Part shown: piece by piece, positions 41,431 to 50,360 of the stretch
How positions within the stretch are numbered: position 1 is the first letter of the stretch
How the letters are laid out: each line of letters begins with the position of its first letter
NCBI GenBank assembly: GCA_009712185.1
Contig: WASQ01000053.1
Span: 77,595-129,486, forward strand
Origin: Telmatospirillum sp.
Lineage (GTDB): Bacteria; Pseudomonadota; Alphaproteobacteria; Rhodospirillales; Magnetospirillaceae
DNA: 51,892 nucleotides
Direction: 5' to 3'
Program-made: the position numbers and the translations under genes
Notes under the pieces: generated by a model
The model's input: only the letters and a program-made list of their open reading frames with translations
What the model was told of the DNA's origin: nothing
Databases searched by the model: none

Positions 41431-41531
41431 CACGGCGATCGCTTGACCGCGCTCGTCGTGCATTTTTATGAATCCCTCAATTGCCGGGCGCACCCCTCCG
41501 GGTGCTGGGCTTTCCTCCGCGCACGCTCCGG
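41431..41531 (+). repeat. Repeat element, truncated copy A
   Basis: The left 101 bases of the element: cacggcgatcgcttgacc, a hairpin ending gtcgtgc followed by T-rich sequence, then the gcaccc-ctcc-gggtgc hairpin and ctttcctccgc. It is cut short by the start of copy B, with which it shares nearly all its sequence. Confidence 0.9.
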
Positions 41532-41706
41532 CACGGCGATCGCTTGACCGCGCTCGTCGTGCATTTTTATGAATCCCTCAATCGCCGGGCGCACCCCTCC
41601 GGGGCGCTGGGCTTTCCTCCGCTCACGCTCCGGCGGGCTCAATGCCCGAACGCGGCTCGTCATCAGATCCGCGAGGCAACGGGCCCGCGTTCAGGCGATT
41701 GCCGTG
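41532..41706 (+). repeat. Repeat element, full copy B (175 bp)
   Basis: Starts cacggcgatcgcttgacc and ends gttcaggcgattgccgtg; the two ends are imperfect inverted repeats (15 of 18). Inside are a cacggcga/tcgtcgtg hairpin with a following T-rich stretch, the gcgcacccctccgg segment (hairpin partly degraded here) and a cgggc-tcaat-gcccg hairpin. No reading frame worth calling. It resembles a MITE or a composite REP-type element. Confidence 0.88.
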
Positions 41707-41727
41707 GGGTATGGCGGCGATGCGCAA

Positions 41728-43635
41728 TCAGCGATGCCGCCGGCCCGTGCCGCCATGGCCGGTTGGGGCCGGCCGCGCGTCCGGCCGGTCCGGGTTGATC
41801 CACCACGCCATAAGCTGCGGCCCGCTGTCGGGTGTCACCACCGGCATGAAGAAACGGTTCCAGAAGGCGAGATGATCGGTCGCCATGTGCCATTGGGGAA
41901 TGACATAGATGCCGCCCATCAGAAGCCGGTCCAACGCCCGGGCCCTGTCCACCAGGGACTGCTGGTCGGGGGCGGCGGCGACCGCGCCGATCGCCTCGTC
42001 GATGGCGGGATCCTTGATGCCGGGCCAGTTGAGGCTGCCCTTCATATCGGCGGCGGCCGATCCCCAGAACAGGGACAGATCGGTCCCCGGCCAGGATACC
42101 GGCGGCCAATGGGCGGTCGCCATGTCAAAGTCGAAAGTTCTGAGCCGGCTGAGATGGTCGTCAACGGACACCGTCTTCAGTGTCGCCCTGATCCCCAGCC
42201 GCTTCAGCGCGGCCAGGAACGGACGGCAGATCGGCTGCCATGCGGGATTGTCCACCAGGATCTCGATGGCGACCGGTTGACCGGTCCGGGGATCGGTTCG
42301 ACGGCCGTGACGCAGCGCCAATCCGGCGTCGTCGAGCAGGCGCGCCGCCGCCTTGAGGTCGGCATGGCCGGCGGTGCCCGTGTCGGCGGCGGGATCGGAT
42401 CCGGCCCCGTCCGCCGCCCAGTCGGAATTCGAAAAATAGCTGGTGGTTCGCACATATTGCCCGAAAAGAAGCGTCCGGTTCAGCTTCTCGAAGTCGAACG
42501 CCAGGGACAGCGCCTCACGCACCCGGCGGTCCTGCCACAGCGGGCGGCGGAGATTGAACGCGAATCCCCGCATCGGCTCCATCCTGCGGACGGGCAGCGA
42601 TTGCAAAATGACCTGTCCGCGCGCCACCGCCGGGAAGCGGTAGGCGGTGGCCCACTTTTTTGATTCGAATTCGTAACGGATGTCATAAGCCCCGGCGGTG
42701 AACGCCGTGAAGGCGGCCTGCGGGTCGGCGTAGAACAGGGTGCGGATACGATTGAAGTTGTTAAGGCCTTTGGTTGCCGGGAGGTCTTTTGCCCAGTAAT
42801 CCTCGACACGGGTCAGCAGAAGCTCCTTGCCGGCGTCGGCCGTCGCGACGGCGTAGGGACCACTGCCTTCCGGCGCACGAAGCGACGGGGCGGACATGTC
42901 GTGCCCCTGCCAGTCCGCGCGGGACAACACGGGGACGCCGCCCGCTGCAAGGACGGCGGCGCGGCCGGCGCCCGCGGCCATCACCAGGCGGACCTTGCGG
43001 TCGGCCAGCTTTTCGGCCCGCTCGACGCCGTCCAGGGCTGCCTGCACGGCCGGCGGGCCCGATGCCTTCAGGACATTGATCGAAAACAGCACATCGTCGG
43101 CGGTGACCGCGGCACCGTTATGAAAACGCGCATTCCCCCGGAGATTGAAGACCGCCCACCGGCCATCGGGCGCAATCTCGACGCTTTCCGCCAGAAGGCC
43201 ATAGGCGCTGGCGGGTTCGTCCGCCGATCGGACCAGCAGGCTGTCGAAGGTCAGTCCCAGAAGATCGATCGGACGCGGTCCGGTCCCGCGCGCATAGGGC
43301 GGCGTGCCCGAGAACGGGTTGAGGCTGTCGAAGCCACCGACCTGCGCCAGGCGGAGTTCGCCCCCTTTGGGAGCGTCCGGATTGACATAATCGAAATGGC
43401 CGAACCCCGCCGGATATTTCGGCTGCCCGAACAGGGTGACGGCATGGGACGCGCCCTCGGCATGGGCGGGGGCGGGGACAAACGATCCCGCCCACAGGCA
43501 CAGTCCGGCCACCAGGGCGACGGCCGGGCGGTACAGTCTTTGCCGCCAGAAGCCGGAACGGCCGTGACGGCTGGCGGAGTTCGCGGGCAATCCGTCCTTA
43601 CGGAAAGCCGCCGTGACCGCAAGGAACTGTGGCAT
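41728..43635 (-). CDS. YejA-like ABC transporter substrate-binding protein (family 5)
   Basis: A 635-residue exported protein. A long signal peptide (RPAVALVAGLCLWAGSFVPAPAHAEG) precedes the extracellular solute-binding family 5 fold. YVNPDAPKGGELRLAQVGGFDSLNPFS, GLLAESVEIAPDGRWAVFNLR, MRGFAFNLRRPLWQDRRVREALSLAFDFE and FDMATAHWPP are typical of the YejA/microcin-C and oligopeptide type. It probably binds peptides or peptide-like compounds. No yejB/E/F membrane or ATPase genes follow. ATG at 43635 lies 13 bases after the hisN stop with GCCGGG upstream, so it is co-transcribed with hisN. Ends just before the repeat elements. Confidence 0.9.
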   Translation of the reverse strand: MPQFLAVTAAFRKDGLPANSASRHGRSGFWRQRLYRPAVALVAGLCLWAGSFVPAPAHAEGASHAVTLFGQPKYPAGFGHFDYVNPDAPKGGELRLAQVGGFDSLNPFSGTPPYARGTGPRPIDLLGLTFDSLLVRSADEPASAYGLLAESVEIAPDGRWAVFNLRGNARFHNGAAVTADDVLFSINVLKASGPPAVQAALDGVERAEKLADRKVRLVMAAGAGRAAVLAAGGVPVLSRADWQGHDMSAPSLRAPEGSGPYAVATADAGKELLLTRVEDYWAKDLPATKGLNNFNRIRTLFYADPQAAFTAFTAGAYDIRYEFESKKWATAYRFPAVARGQVILQSLPVRRMEPMRGFAFNLRRPLWQDRRVREALSLAFDFEKLNRTLLFGQYVRTTSYFSNSDWAADGAGSDPAADTGTAGHADLKAAARLLDDAGLALRHGRRTDPRTGQPVAIEILVDNPAWQPICRPFLAALKRLGIRATLKTVSVDDHLSRLRTFDFDMATAHWPPVSWPGTDLSLFWGSAAADMKGSLNWPGIKDPAIDEAIGAVAAAPDQQSLVDRARALDRLLMGGIYVIPQWHMATDHLAFWNRFFMPVVTPDSGPQLMAWWINPDRPDARPAPTGHGGTGRRHR

Positions 43636-43648
43636 CCCGGCGCCCGCG

Positions 43649-44452
43649 TCAGCCGTTGGCGCCGCGACCGCCCAGATGGGCCAGGACCTGCCGATGCGCC
43701 ACGGGATCGCCGGCCGCCACCACCCGGCCATCGGAGCCGAGCCCGAGACGGTCGCCCTGCCAGTCGGTGATCACTCCTCCCGCCCCTTCGATGATGGTCA
43801 CCATCGACAGATAGTCATAGGGCTTCAGCGACGCCTCCACCACCAGATCGACGAATCCGGCCGCCAGCAGCCCATAAGCATAGCAATCGGCCCCGTAGCG
43901 CGGCAGCTTGACCCGGGCGCGCAGTGTCTCCCACAGGGGGATGTCGGGGCCGACGAACATCTCCGGCGCCGTCGCGTAAAGGGCGGCATGCGCGATATCG
44001 GGACAAGGGCGCGTGCGGACCGGCGCGCCGTTCAGCGTTGTCGGACGGCCGGCCACGCCCAGCCACCGCTCCTCCAGAATGGGCTGGTCGATAATCCCCA
44101 GAACCGGCTGTCCCCGGTGGAGAAGCGCGATCAGCGTCCCGAAGGACGGCTTGCCGGTGATGAAGGCCTTGGTCCCGTCGATCGGATCCAGCACCCAGAC
44201 CCAGTCCGCATCGGTGCGCACCGCGCCATATTCCTCGCCGAAGATCCCGTGCGACCCGTCATGCTCTTCGATCAGCCGGCGCATCGCGGCCTCGGACTCC
44301 CGATCGGCGACGGTGACCGGACTGGCGTCCTCCTTGTCGAGGACGGTGACGGGCTTGCGGAAGTAACCGCGGGTGACGGTCCGGGCGGCATCGGCCAGCC
44401 GTTGGGCGAGGGCGACGAGGGCGTCCGGACAAGAGGTCGGGGATGCAGTCAT
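43649..44452 (-). CDS. hisN: Histidinol-phosphatase, inositol-monophosphatase family
   Basis: A 267-residue Mg-dependent phosphatase. The metal-binding motifs of the family are complete: GEEYG (Glu), DPIDGTKAF and the C-terminal KPYDYLSMVTIIEGAGG. HisN-type sequence (SPVTVADRESEAAMRRLIEE, ITGKPSFGTLIALLHRG) points to histidinol-phosphate phosphatase, the penultimate histidine step, as in actinobacteria and alphaproteobacteria lacking a HisB phosphatase domain. Inositol-1-phosphatase activity cannot be excluded. ATG at 44452 has GCAGG just upstream. Followed by the YejA-like gene in one transcript. Confidence 0.9.
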   Translation of the reverse strand: MTASPTSCPDALVALAQRLADAARTVTRGYFRKPVTVLDKEDASPVTVADRESEAAMRRLIEEHDGSHGIFGEEYGAVRTDADWVWVLDPIDGTKAFITGKPSFGTLIALLHRGQPVLGIIDQPILEERWLGVAGRPTTLNGAPVRTRPCPDIAHAALYATAPEMFVGPDIPLWETLRARVKLPRYGADCYAYGLLAAGFVDLVVEASLKPYDYLSMVTIIEGAGGVITDWQGDRLGLGSDGRVVAAGDPVAHRQVLAHLGGRGANG

Positions 44453-44567
44453 GCCTGCAATACTGCACCGAGACCGGCAGGAATTCCACCCTGAAGCAGC
44501 GGTTCTCCAGGGCGATCCGGCCCACCCGATCGCCCTCGGGCCGTCTCCTTTTGAGATCGGCCGGTCG

Positions 44568-45140
44568 TCATTGCGGGGGGGGCGGCGCCTCCGGGCTGAT
44601 GGAGCGCAAATAGGCGATCACGTCGGCGCGTTCGGCGCCATCAGGCAATCCGGCAAAGGTCATCTTGCTACCCGCCGCGAAGGCCTGCGGTTTGGTGAGA
44701 AATTTGTCGAGATCCTCGTAAGTCCAGGTGCCGCCCAGTTTTTTCAGAGCCTCGGAATAGGGAAAGCCCGGGAAGACTCCCTTGGCCCTGCCCAGCACGC
44801 CATAAAGATTAGGCCCGACCTTGCTGCCTCCGCCCTGATCGAAGCCATGGCAGGACTGGCATTTTTTCGCCGCCGCCTGACCTTTCTGAACGCTGGCGGC
44901 GGCCAGCCGGACCGGCAGCGGCCCGTCGTCGGACGCCGGCGTCGCTGTTCCCTCATTGGCCGCCGGTCGGGCTTTGCCGGCAAGGGCGGAGGGATCGAAT
45001 CCCCCTTCCGAGGCCGTGATCGCCGGATCCGGCCGTGGGTCGTGCCGTCGCAACAGTCCGTCGACCGTCATGTTCAGACCGATGATCAGGATAAGGGCGA
45101 ACAGAAATGCTCCCGCGATTTTCTGGAGGATGATCGCCAT
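44568..45140 (-). CDS. cycM: Membrane-anchored cytochrome c (CycM-like)
   Basis: A 190-residue class-I c-type cytochrome. One N-terminal helix (AGAFLFALILIIGLNMTV) is followed by a flexible Pro/Ala linker and the heme domain: CQSCH at residues 94-98 binds heme and Met160 in SKMTFAGLP is the sixth ligand; GPNLYGVLGR is typical. Like CycM/cytochrome c552, it probably carries electrons between the bc1 complex and a cytochrome oxidase. ATG at 45140 is certain from the strong GGGGAGAG site. Its upstream region is shared with divergent pheA. Length normal. Confidence 0.95.
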   Translation of the reverse strand: MAIILQKIAGAFLFALILIIGLNMTVDGLLRRHDPRPDPAITASEGGFDPSALAGKARPAANEGTATPASDDGPLPVRLAAASVQKGQAAAKKCQSCHGFDQGGGSKVGPNLYGVLGRAKGVFPGFPYSEALKKLGGTWTYEDLDKFLTKPQAFAAGSKMTFAGLPDGAERADVIAYLRSISPEAPPPPQ

Positions 45141-45411
45141 GCTCTCTCCCCTTTTGACCGGTGTCCGATCGTTGGCACCGCCCCGCCGGGGTCCGGCCGG
45201 GCGTGGTGGAATGCGATGATGGGAGGGCGAAGGGGGTTCCACCGCCGTCCCCGGCGATATATGGTTACGCCCTTTCAAAATCACAGGACGTGGTTCCGCG
45301 ACCTGCCCCGAACGATCAAGCTGGAAAGCTGTCGCGACAGCGATCCGCCGGAGGGGATGATCCTCCTCGGAGGAACGAGGGGAGCGGCCCAGTCTCCCAA
45401 AGAGAGCCGAG

Positions 45412-46287
45412 ATGAGCGACGATCAGTCTCCTGCCGACAACCGGATTGCCTTCCAGGGTGAACCCGGTGCCTATTCGCACCTCGCCTGCACCATCGCCTT
45501 TCCGGATATGGAGCCCTTGCCCTGCGCGGCATTCGAGGATGCGTTCGCGGCGGTCGAGGAGGGCTCGGCGCGTCTCGCGATGATTCCCATCGAGAATTCG
45601 GTGGCCGGGCGGGTGGCCGACATCCATCGGCTGATGCCCGCCTCCCGGCTGCATATCATCGGGGAGTTCTTCGCCCGTGTGAATCACCATCTTCTGGCCG
45701 TGCCGGGCGCCACGCTGGATGATGTCAAGGTGGTGCGCAGTCATGTGCATGCCCTGGGACAGTGCCGCAACTTCATCCGCGCCAACGGCCTGAAGGCGGT
45801 GGTCGCCGCGGATACCGCCGGTTCGGCCGCCGAGGTGGCCGCGCGGGGCGACAGGAGCGTCGCCGCCATCGCCTCGGATCTGGCCGGGCGGATCTACGGG
45901 CTGACGTCGCTGGCCGCCAGTATCGAGGACGCGGAACACAATACGACCCGTTTCCTCGTGATGGCGCGCGAACCGGTGTCTCCCGATCCCCGCAACGGGC
46001 CCTGCATCACCACCTTCGTTTTCCGTGTCCGCAATGTGCCGGCCGCGCTTTATAAGGCGATGGGCGGATTTGCCACCAACGGCGTCAATATGACCAAGCT
46101 GGAAAGCTATCAGGTCGGCGGCGCTTTCACGGCGACCCAGTTCTACGCGGATATCGAAGGTCATCCGGGCGAGCCCGGCGTCCGTTTCGCCATGGAGGAA
46201 CTGGAGTTCTTTTCCCGCGAGGTCCGGATTATGGGCGTGTATCCCGCCCATCCCTACCGGTTCAAGTCGCGGCTGGCGGCCGATTGA
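45412..46287 (+). CDS. pheA: Prephenate dehydratase
   Basis: A 291-residue two-domain enzyme that makes phenylpyruvate, in the phenylalanine branch. The PDT domain runs from IAFQGEPGAYSHLA to the catalytic TRF in NTTRFLVM. The ACT domain holds GVNMTKLESYQVGGAFTATQFYADIEGHP, where ESYQ replaces the classic ESRP of the phenylalanine site, as in many alphaproteobacteria. There is no chorismate mutase domain; that activity comes from the protein at 12750. ATG at 45412 with AGAGAG upstream. Divergent from cycM, followed by a terminator. Confidence 0.96.
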   Translation: MSDDQSPADNRIAFQGEPGAYSHLACTIAFPDMEPLPCAAFEDAFAAVEEGSARLAMIPIENSVAGRVADIHRLMPASRLHIIGEFFARVNHHLLAVPGATLDDVKVVRSHVHALGQCRNFIRANGLKAVVAADTAGSAAEVAARGDRSVAAIASDLAGRIYGLTSLAASIEDAEHNTTRFLVMAREPVSPDPRNGPCITTFVFRVRNVPAALYKAMGGFATNGVNMTKLESYQVGGAFTATQFYADIEGHPGEPGVRFAMEELEFFSREVRIMGVYPAHPYRFKSRLAAD

Positions 46288-46301
46288 ACCCTGCTGGAAA
46301 T

Positions 46302-46321
46302 GGCCTGATCAACAGGCCTTT
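46302..46321 (+). terminator. Terminator of pheA
   Basis: A perfect 6-bp hairpin ggcctg-atcaa-caggcc (46302-46318) followed by TTT, 15 bases past the pheA stop. It may also stop the opposing paiB transcript. Confidence 0.55.
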
Positions 46322-46485
46322 AAGCCCGTCGCGGCGGTCGGGGCTGTGAAAAAAATGGTGGCGCCGGCCGCCTCACAGGATCTCCGGGCCTGTGTCCCGG
46401 CGAAGCCGACGGTCAGAAATTCGGCCGCCTTCGCGGCGGAGGCGGCGAGGACGTCCGTCCCGTTCTCTTGATTTCGCGACCGGTC

Positions 46486-47082
46486 TCAATCCTGCTGCTG
46501 GCGCATCAGCCGGGCGGTGTCGCGGTCCTCCGCCGATCCCTGCGCCAGCCGGTCGGCGACCCGCCGGCGGTCGTCGGGACTGCGGTTCTGGCTCAGTTTG
46601 AACTTGCCTTCGATATGCAGGGCGGCGATCGAGAACCCGACGATGGCGCGGACCATACTGGCCTGGAAGTTCGCCGGCTGCGCGGCCAGGCTCCAGCGTC
46701 CCTCCGCCTCGTAACGGGACGCCATATGCTCCAGGATCTGAACTGTTTCCTCGTCGTTCAGAAGGCGCGCGGGGCCCCGGACGTGAACGACGGCGTAGTT
46801 CCAGGTGGGGACCGCCGGACCCTCGCCATACCAGAGCGGGGAAACATAGGCGTGCGGCCCGTGAAAAATCGCCTGCACGTCGGCACTGCCGAGAATCTTC
46901 GCCATCGGGTTGGCGCGGGCCAGATGGCCGAACAACTGTCCATTCTCATAGACCAGAGGCACATGGCTGATCCAGGGCTCGTCCTGCGTCGGGCAGATCA
47001 GCGTGGCGAAGGGATGGTCATGAATGAACGACACCAGGTCGTCGCGATCGTCGCGGGCGAAAACAGCAGGACGATAAAGCAT
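46486..47082 (-). CDS. PaiB-type FMN-binding negative transcriptional regulator
   Basis: A 198-residue flavin-reductase-like split-barrel protein. It opens with MLYRPAVFARDDRDDLVSFIHDHPFATL, characteristic of PaiB, and contains VSPLWYGEGPAVPTWNYAVVHVRG (FMN-site region) and GFSIAALHIEGKFKLSQNR. PaiB was described in Bacillus as a repressor; structure suggests FMN or heme binding, so an oxidoreductase role is possible. ATG at 47082 overlaps the tetR stop by one base (TAATG), so the pair is translationally coupled; the C-terminal tail is divergent. Confidence 0.93.
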   Translation of the reverse strand: MLYRPAVFARDDRDDLVSFIHDHPFATLICPTQDEPWISHVPLVYENGQLFGHLARANPMAKILGSADVQAIFHGPHAYVSPLWYGEGPAVPTWNYAVVHVRGPARLLNDEETVQILEHMASRYEAEGRWSLAAQPANFQASMVRAIVGFSIAALHIEGKFKLSQNRSPDDRRRVADRLAQGSAEDRDTARLMRQQQD

Positions 47083-47804
47083 TAATGTCCTCCAGGGTCC
47101 CCCGGGGCGGGACCGAAACGGGAAAGAATGAGGTCGATCGCCACCCCGACCAGGTCATTGCGCCCGGCCCCCTCGGGCGACAGGCCGAGCACCGCGCGCA
47201 AATGGGCATGCCCCTTCAGCATCGACAGGAACAGTTCCGCCACCACCGGGGCCTTGTCGTCGGGGACGCGAAGCAGGCCGCGACGTGTCAGTTCCCGCAG
47301 GATGGCCGTTGTCCGGACCAGCGCCGGCCCGGGACCGGCCGCGTGGAAGGATTCTCCGACCTCCGGAAGCCGCGCGGCCTCGGCGATCACCACGCGATGA
47401 ATGGCGATGGCCTCCGGGGCCATGATGATATCGAGTATCGCGCAGGCCAGCGCTTTCAGAACCGTGGCGGCATCCTTGGCGCCATCCAGGCCCGGTGGGA
47501 ACATGTCGTCGCCGAAAATGCGCTGGCAGCGGTCCCGGATCACCTGCTCGAACAGGGCCCGCTTGCCGTCGAAATGCGCATAGATGGTCGCCTTGGAGAC
47601 ATTGGCCCGGGCGGCCACCGCGTCCATGCTGGCGGCGCCATAGCCGGTCTCCAGGAACACGTCGCGGGCCGCGGCAATGACGCAGTCGCGTTTCGCCGGT
47701 CCTTCGCGCCGCCAGTGGCCGTCACGTCGGGGAGTGGTGCCGGCCGGGCCGGTCTGTCCGGCGGTTTCGGCCGGATGGGGTGGGGATTTCACTGTCTCAG
47801 TCAT
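47082..47804 (-). CDS. TetR-family transcriptional regulator
   Basis: A 240-residue regulator. The helix-turn-helix is at about 35-80: AKRDCVIAAARDVFLETGYGAASMDAVAARANVSKATIYAHFDGKRALFEQV. The C-terminal domain (about 90-230) is all-helical and of the ligand-binding TetR type, with FPPGLDGAKDAATVL and AIAIHRVVIAEAARLPEVG. The first 30 residues are Pro/Thr-rich and unstructured. ATG at 47804 is chosen; ATG at 47828 is possible. It is likely autoregulated and controls paiB. Ligand unknown. Confidence 0.9.
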   Translation of the reverse strand: MTETVKSPPHPAETAGQTGPAGTTPRRDGHWRREGPAKRDCVIAAARDVFLETGYGAASMDAVAARANVSKATIYAHFDGKRALFEQVIRDRCQRIFGDDMFPPGLDGAKDAATVLKALACAILDIIMAPEAIAIHRVVIAEAARLPEVGESFHAAGPGPALVRTTAILRELTRRGLLRVPDDKAPVVAELFLSMLKGHAHLRAVLGLSPEGAGRNDLVGVAIDLILSRFGPAPGDPGGH

Positions 47805-48027
47805 CGCCGGGGATCCAGGATGGTCCATTCCGTCAGGGTCATCCTCTATGGATACCCCGCGGGGATCCGGAAGACAATTCAGCAGCCCTTGTCCTGCGAT
47901 CAATCCCATTCCCACGGCAATTCAATGGTCCCGGTGGTCCGGTCGCGCCGGGTTTCCCCGGGCGGGATGCGTTTCTCACGTTTCACATGGGGTGCCCATG
48001 TTGTTCTGTCCAGGGGCTCTTTCGTCC

Positions 48028-48058
48028 TTGCCTTTTCCCCCCGTCCGACTGATATATT
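48028..48058 (+). promoter_or_regulatory. Promoter of the SRP RNA gene
   Basis: TATATT (48053-48058) lies seven bases before the predicted RNA 5' end. TTGCCT (48028-48033) could be the -35 box, though the 19-base spacer is long. Confidence 0.5.
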
Positions 48059-48064
48059 CCGCTC

Positions 48065-48161
48065 GGGAGACTGGAAGGCGGACGGACCTGTCGCCAACCC
48101 GGTCAGGTCCGGAAGGAAGCAGCCGTAACGATTTCCGGTCCGGGTCGCTGTCCAGTCTCCC
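48065..48161 (+). ncRNA. ffs: Signal recognition particle RNA (4.5S type)
   Basis: A 97-base RNA. The invariant SRP domain IV sequence is present: GGTCAGGTCC then GGAAGGAAGCAGCCG. The ends pair perfectly (gggagactgga 48065-48075 with tccagtctccc 48151-48161), as in small bacterial SRP RNA. It binds Ffh for co-translational protein targeting. A short T-run (48168-48172) after the end helix should terminate transcription. Located directly upstream of dnaX, a common arrangement in alphaproteobacteria. Confidence 0.95.
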
Positions 48162-48235
48162 ACCTGCTTTTTCGAGCGGGACTCCGGTCCGGAACAACGG
48201 CGACCGGGCAAGATCCCGCCTTCGCAACCGGGCCG

Positions 48236-50026
48236 ATGACCGATACCACCTCCGCCATGCCTTATCGCGTGCTTGCCCGGAAATATCGTCCGGCGAGCTT
48301 CGCGGGTCTGATCGGCCAGGAGGCCCTGGTCCGGACGCTGACCAATGCCATCGAAACGGGACGCCTCGCGCATGCCTTCGTGCTGACCGGCGTCCGCGGC
48401 GTCGGCAAGACCACCACCGCCCGGATTATCGCCCGCGCGCTCAACTGCGTCGGCCCTGACGGCACCGGCGGTCCGACGATCACCCCCTGCGGTGTTTGCG
48501 AGCATTGCCGCGCGATCGCCGAGGATCGTCATGTCGATGTCCTGGAGATGGACGCGGCGTCCCGCACCGGCGTCAACGATATCCGCGAACTGATCGACGG
48601 GGTCCGCTACCGCCCGACCTCGGCCCGGTTCAAGGTCTATATCATCGACGAGGTTCATATGCTGTCGACGGCGGCGTTCAACGCGCTGCTGAAGACGCTG
48701 GAAGAGCCGCCCGAGCATGTGAAGTTCATTTTCGCGACGACCGAGATCCGCAAGATTCCGGTCACGGTGCTGTCGCGCTGCCAGCGGTTCGACCTGCGCC
48801 GGGTCGACATGGATGTGTTGCAGGCGCATTTCACCGGTATCGCGGAAAAGGAGGGGGCGACCATCGACCCCTCGGCGCTGGCCCTGATCTGCCGGGCGGC
48901 CGACGGGTCGGTGCGCGACGGCCTGTCGCTGCTGGACCAGGCGATCGCCCATGGCGCCGGCGTGGTGAGCGAGCAGCAGGTCCGCGACATGCTGGGGCTG
49001 GCCGACCGGGCCCGGGTGTTCGATCTGTTCGAGGCGGTGATGAAGGGCGATATCCGTGCCGCCCTCGGCCAGCTTGCGGACCAGTATGCGGTCGGCGCCG
49101 ATCCCGCCGTCATACTTCAGGACATGCTGGAACTGACCCATTGGCTGACCCGTCTGAAGCTCGCTCCCGATCTGGCCGAGGCGGCCGGTGTGTCGGAGAC
49201 CGAACGCGTCCGGGGCGGCGCCCTCGCCAAGGGCTTGTCGATGGCGACCCTGACCCGCGCCTGGCAGATGCTGCTGAAGGGACTGGGGGAAGTGCGTGGC
49301 GCGCCCTCGCCGCTGCAGGCGGCGGAGATGGTTCTGGTCCGGCTGGCCTATGCCGCCGATCTGCCGAGCCCGGCCGAGGCGATCGAACAGTTGCGGACGC
49401 CCCCGAATGGCGGCGGCGGCGGGCGTGCCCCATCCGGCGGTCCTTCCGGTGGGGCGCATGCGATGGCGGGCTTGCCATCGGGCGGTGCGCCGTCCGGCGG
49501 CGCGCCCGTGATGATGGCGACCGGGGGCGGCGGTTCGACGGTGATGCGCGCCGTTTCCCAGGCGACACCCGACGCCATTCCCGCGCCGGCCAACAACGGG
49601 GCGGACCCCAATCTGCCGGAGACGCTGGAGGCACTGGTGGCCCTGCTGTCCGAACGGCGGGAGGGGGTCTTGTCGGCCGCGCTGAGTTCGGCGGTCCATC
49701 TGGTGCATTACGAGGTGGGACGGATCGAATTCCGCCCCGAGCCGGCGGCTCCGGCGGATCTGGCGACCCGCCTGTCGCGGCTGCTGGGCGACTGGAGCGG
49801 CCGGCCCTGGCTGGTCAGCCTGTCGCGGGAGCCCGGGCAGCCGACATTGCGCGAGCAGGTCCTGGAGCGCGAAATCAAGCGCAAGCAGGATGCCGCCAGC
49901 CACCCGCTGGTCCAGGCGGTTTTGAGCACATTTCCCGGAGCCACCATCGAGGCGGTGCGCGACCTTGTGGTGGCCGATACGGCCGATCTGACCGAACCCG
50001 AAGCTATGAATGGAGAGGATGAGTGA
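48236..50026 (+). CDS. dnaX: DNA polymerase III subunit gamma/tau
   Basis: A 596-residue clamp-loader ATPase. Walker A GVRGVGKTT (52-60), zinc-binding Cys71, Cys85, Cys88 and Cys91, Walker B IIDEVHML, and SRC sensor in LSRCQRFDLRR are all present. Domain III and a C-terminal tau-like region (about 485-590) follow. The linker at about 395-440 is rich in Gly/Ser/Ala/Pro (PSGG repeats). ATG at 48236 gives the usual N-terminus; the ribosome site is weak. Ends overlapping ybaB by four bases. First protein gene of the dnaX-ybaB-recR replication/repair operon. Confidence 0.96.
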   Translation: MTDTTSAMPYRVLARKYRPASFAGLIGQEALVRTLTNAIETGRLAHAFVLTGVRGVGKTTTARIIARALNCVGPDGTGGPTITPCGVCEHCRAIAEDRHVDVLEMDAASRTGVNDIRELIDGVRYRPTSARFKVYIIDEVHMLSTAAFNALLKTLEEPPEHVKFIFATTEIRKIPVTVLSRCQRFDLRRVDMDVLQAHFTGIAEKEGATIDPSALALICRAADGSVRDGLSLLDQAIAHGAGVVSEQQVRDMLGLADRARVFDLFEAVMKGDIRAALGQLADQYAVGADPAVILQDMLELTHWLTRLKLAPDLAEAAGVSETERVRGGALAKGLSMATLTRAWQMLLKGLGEVRGAPSPLQAAEMVLVRLAYAADLPSPAEAIEQLRTPPNGGGGGRAPSGGPSGGAHAMAGLPSGGAPSGGAPVMMATGGGGSTVMRAVSQATPDAIPAPANNGADPNLPETLEALVALLSERREGVLSAALSSAVHLVHYEVGRIEFRPEPAAPADLATRLSRLLGDWSGRPWLVSLSREPGQPTLREQVLEREIKRKQDAASHPLVQAVLSTFPGATIEAVRDLVVADTADLTEPEAMNGEDE

Positions 50027-50346
50027 AAAATCTCGGCAATCTGATGAAACAGGCGCAGCAGATGCAGAGCAAAATGGCCGAGATGCAGGCGCGGCTCGGA
50101 GATACCGAGCTGACCGGCGCCTCGGGGGGCGGCATGGTGCAGGTCACGGTGAACGGCAAGGGCGAGATGAAAAAGCTCAAAATCGACCCGTCGTTGTGCT
50201 CCGCCGATGAGGTCGAGGTTCTTGAGGATCTGGTCATGGCCGCCTTCAATGACGCGAAGGGCAAGATCGAGGCCCTGATGCAGGGCGAGATGCAGAAGAT
50301 CACGGGCGGTCTCAATCTGCCGGCCGGCCTTAAGCTGCCGTTCTGA
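50023..50346 (+). CDS. ybaB: YbaB/EbfC nucleoid-associated protein
   Basis: A 107-residue DNA-binding protein forming a tweezer-like dimer. It begins [22 protein letters not shown] with a coiled-coil helix, then [22 protein letters not shown] and the C-terminal [16 protein letters not shown], all classic. GTG at 50023 overlaps the dnaX stop (GTGA), so it is translationally coupled. Fourteen bases separate it from recR. Length matches the family. Confidence 0.96.
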   Translation: MKNLGNLMKQAQQMQSKMAEMQARLGDTELTGASGGGMVQVTVNGKGEMKKLKIDPSLCSADEVEVLEDLVMAAFNDAKGKIEALMQGEMQKITGGLNLPAGLKLPF

Positions 50347-50360
50347 GCCCCGGGTCGCCG

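Larger units (their letters stand above)
41325..41727. other. Intergenic region filled by repeat elements
   Basis: About 400 bases between two minus-strand genes. Most of it is two adjacent copies of the repeat element (41431-41706), flanked on both sides by ggggtatggcgg (41419-41430 and 41706-41717). Frames inside the repeats are not genes. Confidence 0.7.

Noticed and set aside
41466-41663. Short frames inside the repeat element
   Set aside because: They recur in each copy only because the DNA is repeated; no ribosome site and no protein character.
47900-49903. Minus-strand reading frame of 667 codons opposite dnaX and ffs
   Set aside because: It runs through the SRP RNA gene and dnaX; composition is that of a shadow.
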